Source: Pseudomonadota bacterium (GTDB lineage Bacteria > Myxococcota_A > Polyangia > Haliangiales > Haliangiaceae). From it: a stretch of 64,000 nt of DNA. The translations under genes and the position numbers were made by a program. The first letter of the stretch is position 1, and every line of letters begins with the position of its first letter. Positions 59,231-64,000 of this stretch are shown here, piece by piece. A model generated the notes under the pieces. That model was not told the origin of the DNA. It did no database searches and saw only the letters and a list, made by a program, of their open reading frames with translations. Where the stretch lies: contig JAEYYV010000041.1 of assembly GCA_023428295.1 (NCBI GenBank), positions 17,229 to 81,228 on the forward strand, read 5' to 3'.

Positions 59231-60622
59231 ATGACGGCTACGGGTCTGCGCGGCTACGTGGTGGGCGCTGGCCTGTTGTCCATCACGACGCTCCTCCTCG
59301 TCGCGCTTCTCGATCTCAATGGTCCGCCGGTCATCGTCGCGCTTCTGCCCGCGATCGTCGCGGCCGCGTACGTCGGAGGTCTATGGCCGGGCACGGTGAC
59401 GACGGTGCTCGCGACGCTTCTCGGCATGGTGATCATGCTCCCGCCGATCGCGTCGTTTCACATCGCGCACACCAACGACGTCGTCCGGCTCGTCTCGTTC
59501 TTCGTGGTCGGGCTCCTCCTCTCGTGCCTCATCGAGGCGCTGCATCGATCTCGCCGCGCGACGATCGATAGCGCGGAGAAGAATCGTCGCGCCGACGAGC
59601 GCTTCATGCGTGCGTTCTATGCGAGTCCGATCGCGCAGGTGATGACGCGCCTCGACGACCGCACCATCATGGAGGTCAACGCGGCCTACTTGCGGGCGTT
59701 CGGCTTCACGCGCGAGGAGCTCCTCGGTCGCACGCCCCTCGATGCGGGCATCAAGGTCGAGATGCATCAGCAGCTGGCGACCAGGCTCCGCACCGAGAAG
59801 CATCTCGACCAGGTCGAGGTGAGCGTGACGGCACCCGACGGGCGCAAGCTGTCGCTGCTCATGTCGAGCCACATGGTGGACGTGGAGGGACACGAGGTCG
59901 TCCTCGAGCATGGTCGACGTCACCGCGCGCGTGGCCGCGGAGGCCGAGGCACGCGCCCTCGCAGAGCGCTTCGAGCAGCTCTCGATCGCGATCCGCGGCG
60001 AGGTGTTCTGGCTGATCGACAAGCGCACGAACAAGATCATCTACGTGTCCTCCGCCTTCGAGGAGATCTGGGGACGCCCCTGCTCCTCGGTCTACGACGC
60101 GGTGGACGCGTGGATCGAGACGATCCATCCCGACGATCGCGAGCGCGTGGCGAAGGCGTTCGAGAACGTCGACACGTTCGACCAGACGTTTCGCATCGTG
60201 CAGCCGTCCGGCGAGATCCGCTGGATCAGCGACCGCGCGTTTGCGATCTACGACGAGAACGGTGTGGTCGTTCGCGTCGCCGGTGTCGCGACGGACATCA
60301 CCGAGCGTCGCCAGCTCGAGGATCAAGTTCGGCAAGCGCAGAAGCTCGAGTCGATCGGTCGCCTCGCCGGTGGCATCGCGCACGACTTCAACAACCTGCT
60401 GAACGTGATCTGCGCGAACACGGACCTTCTACGCGAAGAGCTCCTCCTCGCGAGCCAGCGCGAGATGCTCGACGAGGTCGACGCCGCCGTGTCGCGTGCG
60501 GCTGCGCTGACGCGCCAGCTCCTCGCGTTCTCGCGCAAGCAGCCGTCGGAAGCGATCGTGCTCGACATCAACCGTGTCGTCGAGGACACGCGTCGCATGC
60601 TGCGCCGGATCGTCGGCGATGA
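59231..60622 (+). CDS. N-terminal sensor part of a frameshifted hybrid histidine kinase
   Basis: The family-like protein sequence runs only to about 59909 (some 226 residues); after that this frame is plainly a shadow of the next one. The first about 100 residues form a DUF4118/KdpD-like four-helix membrane region (IVALLPAIVAAAYVGGLWPGTV, VLATLLGMVIMLPP, VVRLVSFFVVGLLLSCL). A PAS domain follows (ERFMRAFYASPIAQVMTRLDDR, LRAFGFTREELLGRTPLDAGI, VEVSVTAPDGRKLSLLMSSHM) and breaks off in its last strand at GHEVVLE. The continuation is in the +1 frame from the ATG at 59910. Either a real frameshift or an assembly error split one gene, or two genes work together. Confidence 0.6.
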   Translation: MTATGLRGYVVGAGLLSITTLLLVALLDLNGPPVIVALLPAIVAAAYVGGLWPGTVTTVLATLLGMVIMLPPIASFHIAHTNDVVRLVSFFVVGLLLSCLIEALHRSRRATIDSAEKNRRADERFMRAFYASPIAQVMTRLDDRTIMEVNAAYLRAFGFTREELLGRTPLDAGIKVEMHQQLATRLRTEKHLDQVEVSVTAPDGRKLSLLMSSHMVDVEGHEVVLEHGRRHRARGRGGRGTRPRRALRAALDRDPRRGVLADRQAHEQDHLRVLRLRGDLGTPLLLGLRRGGRVDRDDPSRRSRARGEGVRERRHVRPDVSHRAAVRRDPLDQRPRVCDLRRERCGRSRRRCRDGHHRASPARGSSSASAEARVDRSPRRWHRARLQQPAERDLREHGPSTRRAPPREPARDARRGRRRRVACGCADAPAPRVLAQAAVGSDRARHQPCRRGHASHAAPDRRR

Positions 60623-61412
60623 CATCCAGATCCGCGTGTCCCTCGATCCCGAGGCAGGACGCATTCGCTGCGACTCGAGCCAGTTCGTCCAGGTGCTCAT
60701 GAACCTCGCAGTGAATGCACGCGATGCAATGCACGGCGGCGGCGTCATCACGATCGAGACGCGACCGGAAGGCAGCGACGTCGCGCTCGTGATCACCGAC
60801 GACGGCTGCGGCATGCCACCCGAGGTGGTCGCGCGCGTGTTCGAGCCGTTCTTCACGACCAAGGAGGTCGGCAAGGGCACCGGCCTTGGCCTCGCGGTGG
60901 TGCACGGGATCGTGCAGCAAGCAGGCGCATCGATCCACGTCGAGAGCACCGTGGACGTCGGCACCACGTTCACCGTTCGCTTCCCACGCGTCGCGGATCA
61001 GGTCGACGCGATCTCGAACGTCGTCGCCGCAGCGTCGCGTGGTACCGAGCGCATCCTCCTCGTCGACGACGACTGGCACGTGCGGCAAGCCGCGGCGCGC
61101 GCGCTGCGCAGTCGCGGGTACACGGTGCACGAAGCCGCGGACGGACGGGCCGCGCTGCGCATCCTCGACGAGCGTGCGATCGATCTCCTCATCACCGATG
61201 TCGTCATGCCGGGCATGGACGGACGGCGCTTGTCCGAGGCCGTGCACCGCCGGATGCCCGACCTCCCGGTGCTGTTCATGAGCGGTTACACCGACGACGA
61301 GGTCGTGCACCGCGGCATCCAGACGGCGGAGCTCTCGTTCCTCGAGAAGCCGTTCCGCGTGAACGCGCTAGCCGCCAAAGTCCGCGAGGTTCTCGACGAG
61401 ACCGACTCGTAG
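59910..61412 (+). CDS. Kinase part of the hybrid histidine kinase: PAS - HisKA - ATPase - receiver
   Basis: 500 residues as read. It opens MVDVTARVAAEAEAR, the usual end of a PAS domain, which the other frame lacks. A second PAS domain (about 20-135, with PCSSVYDAVDAWIETIHPDDRER and GVATDITERRQ), HisKA with the phospho-acceptor in LAGGIAHDFNNLLNVI, ATPase with N-box and TDDGCGMP, then a receiver (ERILLVDDD ... ITDVVMPGMDG ... FLEKPF) whose phospho-acceptor Asp is in ITDVV. The ATG may allow translation by itself, giving a soluble kinase. The intact protein would have about 727 residues. Confidence 0.8.
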   Translation: MVDVTARVAAEAEARALAERFEQLSIAIRGEVFWLIDKRTNKIIYVSSAFEEIWGRPCSSVYDAVDAWIETIHPDDRERVAKAFENVDTFDQTFRIVQPSGEIRWISDRAFAIYDENGVVVRVAGVATDITERRQLEDQVRQAQKLESIGRLAGGIAHDFNNLLNVICANTDLLREELLLASQREMLDEVDAAVSRAAALTRQLLAFSRKQPSEAIVLDINRVVEDTRRMLRRIVGDDIQIRVSLDPEAGRIRCDSSQFVQVLMNLAVNARDAMHGGGVITIETRPEGSDVALVITDDGCGMPPEVVARVFEPFFTTKEVGKGTGLGLAVVHGIVQQAGASIHVESTVDVGTTFTVRFPRVADQVDAISNVVAAASRGTERILLVDDDWHVRQAAARALRSRGYTVHEAADGRAALRILDERAIDLLITDVVMPGMDGRRLSEAVHRRMPDLPVLFMSGYTDDEVVHRGIQTAELSFLEKPFRVNALAAKVREVLDETDS

Positions 61413-61420
61413 ACCCGGGT

Positions 61421-61436
61421 GACGTCAATAGACGTC
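61421..61436. promoter_or_regulatory. Inverted repeat ahead of the aminotransferase gene
   Basis: GACGTC-AATA-GACGTC in the 52-bp gap between the hybrid kinase stop (61412) and the aminotransferase start (61465). A TAGGTATAGG stretch follows at 61445-61454 and could hold a -10 box. Weak evidence; there is no T-run, so it is not an intrinsic terminator. Confidence 0.35.
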
Positions 61437-61464
61437 TGCGCCGGCTAGGTATAGGTTTTGGGCC

Positions 61465-62787
61465 ATGGAACCCGTCTCGCTCGAAGCCCATTGGATGCCT
61501 TTCACGGGCAACCGTGAATTCAAGAAGAACCCGCGCATGTTCGTCAGCGCGGACGGTGCGTACTACACGGACGCGAACGGCAAGAAGGTCTTCGACGGAC
61601 TCTCGGGTCTCTGGTGCTGCGGGCTCGGTCACAACCGTCGCGAGATCGTCGAGGCAGTGCAGAAGCAGGTCGCGTCGCTCGATTACGCGCCCGCGTTCCA
61701 GTTCGGTCACCCGCAGTCGTTCGCGCTCGCGAATCGCATCAAGGACCTCACGCCCGCCGGGCTCGACTACGTCTTCTTCTGCGGATCGGGTTCGGAGGCC
61801 GCGGACACCTCGCTCAAGATGGCGCGCGCGTACTGGCGCGCCAAGGGTCAGGGTACGAAGACGCGCCTCATCGGTCGAGAGAAGGGCTATCACGGCGTCA
61901 ACTTCGGCGGCATCTCCGTCGGCGGCATCGTCGGTAATCGCAAGGCGTTCGGCCAAGGCGTGGAAGCGGACCACTTGCCCCACACGCAGCTCGCGCTGAC
62001 CAACAAGGCCGCCGCGTTCACGCGCGGTCAGCCGCAGTCGGGCGCCGAGCTCGCCGACGATCTGCTGCGCCTCATCGCGCTGCACGACGCGTCGAACATC
62101 GCCGCCGTCGTCGTCGAACCGATGGCCGGCAGCGCGGGCGTCATTCCGCCGCCCGTCGGGTATCTCCAGCGGCTTCGCGAGATCTGCACCAAGCACGACA
62201 TCCTGCTGATCTTCGACGAGGTCATCACCGGCTTCGGCCGCATGGGCGCCAACACGGGCTCCGAAGCGTTCGGCGTGGTTCCGGACATCTTGAACTTCGC
62301 GAAGCAGGTGACCAACGGCGCGCAGCCGCTCGGCGGCGTCGTCGCGTCCAAGGCGATCTACGACACGTTCATGAGCGCGGGCGGTCCCGAGTACATGCTC
62401 GAGTTCCCGCACGGCTACACCTACTCCGCGCATCCCGTCGCGTGCGCCGCCGGTGTCGCCGCGCTGGATCTTCTCGTCAAGGAGAACGCAGTGGCGCGCG
62501 TGCGCGAGCTCGCGCCGTACTGGGAGAACGCCGTGCACCAGCTGAAGGGTGCCAAGCACGTCGCCGACATTCGCAACTTCGGACTCGCGGCGGGCCTCAC
62601 GATCGACGCTCTCCCCGGCGAGCCCGCGAAGCGTCCGTTCGAGGTCGCGATGAAGTGCCTCGACAGCGGCTTCTACGTTCGCTACGGCGGCGACACGATC
62701 CAGCTCGCGCCTCCGTTCATCGTCGAGAAGGCCGAGATCGATCGCCTCGTCAGCGTGCTCGGCGATGCGCTGAACGCGACCGCCTGA
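61465..62787 (+). CDS. Omega-amino acid (beta-alanine):pyruvate aminotransferase-like, class III
   Basis: 440 residues. The N-terminus EAHWMPFTGNREFKKNPRMF followed by GLSGLWCCGLGHNR is that of beta-alanine:pyruvate aminotransferases. PLP-binding features: FCGSGSEAADTSLKMARAYWR, GREKGYHGVNFGG, LIFDEVITGFGRMG and the Schiff-base lysine in FAKQVTNGAQPLGG. It moves an amino group from an omega-amino acid to pyruvate, in the cytoplasm. The subgroup also includes taurine, putrescine and amine transaminases, so the substrate is not fixed. Confidence 0.93.
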   Translation: MEPVSLEAHWMPFTGNREFKKNPRMFVSADGAYYTDANGKKVFDGLSGLWCCGLGHNRREIVEAVQKQVASLDYAPAFQFGHPQSFALANRIKDLTPAGLDYVFFCGSGSEAADTSLKMARAYWRAKGQGTKTRLIGREKGYHGVNFGGISVGGIVGNRKAFGQGVEADHLPHTQLALTNKAAAFTRGQPQSGAELADDLLRLIALHDASNIAAVVVEPMAGSAGVIPPPVGYLQRLREICTKHDILLIFDEVITGFGRMGANTGSEAFGVVPDILNFAKQVTNGAQPLGGVVASKAIYDTFMSAGGPEYMLEFPHGYTYSAHPVACAAGVAALDLLVKENAVARVRELAPYWENAVHQLKGAKHVADIRNFGLAAGLTIDALPGEPAKRPFEVAMKCLDSGFYVRYGGDTIQLAPPFIVEKAEIDRLVSVLGDALNATA

Positions 62788-62814
62788 GCGCACATCTGCC
62801 AGCCCGGGCGCGAG

Positions 62815-63555
62815 CTACTGGAACGTGAGCATGCCGAGCATCACGTGCAGGTTCACGCCGCGCACGACGCTCTCGGTGCGGTCCCAGTCCAGTCGCTCGA
62901 GGCGCAACGACACCGCGTTGAAGATGCTGACGTCGACGTTCCGCGTGTAGTCCACCATGAAGTAGCCGCCGAGCCCGGCGCCCGCGGACACCACGAAGTT
63001 CCCTCCGGCCCAATCGACCTGGCCGTAGGGAAGGACCTCGTCGTCGAACCCGCCGCTGTCCGTGACGTAGATGCCTTGGACCAGGTACTGCGCGCCGGCC
63101 GTCAGGCCGAGCTTTCCCTCGAGAAACACGAGCCGCGCGCCCGCTCGCACGAAGCCCAGCACGCGAAGTGGGCTCCCGGTGTCTTCGCACAAGAGGATGT
63201 CGGGGTTGAACGGATCGTTCCGACACGGCTTGTCGCGGCTCGCGAGGTTCGCGTCGATCCCGACGGACAAGAACGGCTGGAACAGACCGAACCGCAGGTA
63301 GTACGCGACGTCGGCTCCAAAGCCGCCACTCGTCAGATCGTAGTTCGTGCCCTCCGACGAGGTGGCCGTGGCTCGCTCGGCGTTGAGCCCGATCATCATG
63401 CGGATGTTCGGTAGCTCTTCCCACGGCGAGCTCGGCTCGTCGGCGCGTGCAGGCTGCGCGGAGACCGTGACGAGCGCGACCGCGAGCGCGGCCGATCGCG
63501 ACAGGCGTGCGGCGTGGTGCAGAGCACGGTCAGGAACGCCACGGTCGAGACGCAT
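62815..63555 (-). CDS. Outer-membrane beta-barrel protein
   Basis: 246 residues from the ATG at 63555; the frame runs back to 63591. An N-terminal signal (RSAALAVALVTVSAQPARA) with an Arg-rich front. The mature protein has alternating strands with aromatic girdles (NYDLTSGGFGADVAYYLRFGLFQPFLSVG, RAGARLVFLEGKLGLTAGAQYLVQG, GNFVVSAGAGLGGYFMVDY) and ends in MLTFQ with an aromatic residue near the C-terminus. Two cysteines (KPCRND, LLCED) could make a disulfide in a surface loop. Family not recognised. Convergent with the aminotransferase. Confidence 0.8.
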   Translation of the reverse strand: MRLDRGVPDRALHHAARLSRSAALAVALVTVSAQPARADEPSSPWEELPNIRMMIGLNAERATATSSEGTNYDLTSGGFGADVAYYLRFGLFQPFLSVGIDANLASRDKPCRNDPFNPDILLCEDTGSPLRVLGFVRAGARLVFLEGKLGLTAGAQYLVQGIYVTDSGGFDDEVLPYGQVDWAGGNFVVSAGAGLGGYFMVDYTRNVDVSIFNAVSLRLERLDWDRTESVVRGVNLHVMLGMLTFQ

Positions 63556-63673
63556 CGATCCACGGTACGCGTGCGTGGCGATCCACGACAAGCCGCATGT
63601 TGCGGATCGGTGCCGCCGCTACCCCGTCGCTCACTGGGCTCCCGCGGGGGTCACGGCGTCTGCGGGTTCCGAC

Positions 63674-64000
63674 TCACGGCTTCTGCTTGTCGGGAGCCAT
63701 CGCGAGCACGAGCTCCGCGAGCCACGCGGTGGACTCGACCGACAGGTCCGCCCGCGTGCTCGCGCGCGAAGGCACCGGCAAGGACGCCGCGCGCATGGCA
63801 GGCGAGTCGCTTCGCTGCGCGGGTTCCGGCGGCATCGCACTTCGCGGCGACGGCGCGGATGCGATCGGGCGCGACGGCAGCGCAGTCGCGCTGCGTTTGG
63901 ACGCGCGCTTGGGACGCGGCTCGCCCGATGCAGCGGCGCGCTTGGTTCGCGGCACCTTGGCCGGGCGTTGCGCACCAACGCCATCGGTTGACCGTTGCGC
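63674..64000 (-). CDS. C-terminus of a low-complexity protein, cut off by the window edge
   Basis: The frame is open to base 64000, giving at least 108 residues. It is Pro/Ala/Ser/Arg-rich (KVPRTKRAAASGEPRPKRAS, SRPIASAPSPRSAMPP) and ends in a helical stretch VESTAWLAELVLAMAPDKQKP. Third-position GC fits a coding frame, better than the overlapping alternatives. The domain that precedes it is beyond the window; the basic, disordered tail is like the linker of many myxobacterial regulators. Function unknown. Confidence 0.5.
   Translation of the reverse strand, partial: AQRSTDGVGAQRPAKVPRTKRAAASGEPRPKRASKRSATALPSRPIASAPSPRSAMPPEPAQRSDSPAMRAASLPVPSRASTRADLSVESTAWLAELVLAMAPDKQKP

Noticed and set aside
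63631..63984. Minus-strand frame of 117 codons at the right edge
   Set aside because: Overlaps the 63674-64000 frame in another phase; the product is almost all Arg, Ser, Pro and Cys, the mark of an out-of-phase frame.

Overview
The window is GC-rich chromosomal DNA with dense gene packing, many 1-17 bp gene overlaps and many GTG starts. It looks like a myxobacterium (Myxococcota). The grounds are three Hanks-type Ser/Thr protein kinases, an FHA-PilZ protein, a very large number of lipoproteins with signal peptidase II boxes, two PilT-type ATPases, an OmpA protein with thrombospondin type 3 repeats, a very large TPR protein and a crtY-crtE-crtI-crtB carotenoid operon. I saw no tRNA, rRNA, CRISPR array, insertion sequence or prophage. 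Genus-level placement is not possible from sequence alone.

Layout. 1-9303 is almost all minus strand: a truncated beta-propeller lipoprotein, a tail-anchored Ser/Thr kinase, a 1084-residue membrane protein of unknown function, a lipoprotein carrying all six copper ligands of the PHM/DBH monooxygenase fold, an unknown protein, an HDOD protein and a Cys-rich lipoprotein. 9324-14663 holds a Baeyer-Villiger-type monooxygenase overlapping a patatin-like lipase, a nitroreductase, a soluble PAS histidine kinase and a lipoprotein. 14664-20006 is a signalling block: a receptor-like kinase with duplicated extracytoplasmic domains, a cell-surface lipoprotein, a third kinase with a zinc-ribbon N-terminus, and a divergent FHA-zinc ribbon-PilZ protein. 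20032-29963 holds a flavin disulfide-reductase-fold protein, a membrane-anchored ClpN-ClpS-like fusion, a large Ig-like lipoprotein coupled to an OmpW-like barrel, a PHP-domain lipoprotein and a secreted unknown.

30376-41302 covers leucine-type dehydrogenase, the TPR protein, OmpA, a StyA-like flavoprotein, a membrane GAF protein with a 55-residue companion, a TolB-like lipoprotein and an ALDH7-type aldehyde dehydrogenase. 41334-45698 is one minus-strand operon of two PilT-type ATPases followed by a lipoprotein with three parvulin domains. 45870-50055 holds a small membrane protein, a DUF1707 protein, a second Baeyer-Villiger-type monooxygenase and a GAF histidine kinase. 50083-57585 (minus) is an ABC-2 exporter pair followed by crtY, crtE, crtI, crtB and a 194-residue membrane protein with four Asp/Glu-x3-His motifs. 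57730-64000 has a VOC protein, a maleylacetate-reductase-like protein, a hybrid histidine kinase split by a frameshift, an omega-amino-acid:pyruvate aminotransferase, an outer-membrane barrel and a truncated low-complexity C-terminus.

How it fits together. The clearest pathway is carotenoid synthesis (GGPP, then phytoene, lycopene and a beta-cyclised carotenoid). The membrane protein at its 3' end is a candidate carotenoid-modifying metalloenzyme. Amino-acid catabolism is represented by the leucine-type dehydrogenase, ALDH7 and the aminotransferase. Most remaining genes are envelope and signalling genes. The most unusual items are the ClpN-ClpS fusion with a changed gatekeeper residue, the four-motif membrane protein, the receptor kinase, the FHA-PilZ fusion, the dicopper lipoprotein and the split hybrid kinase.
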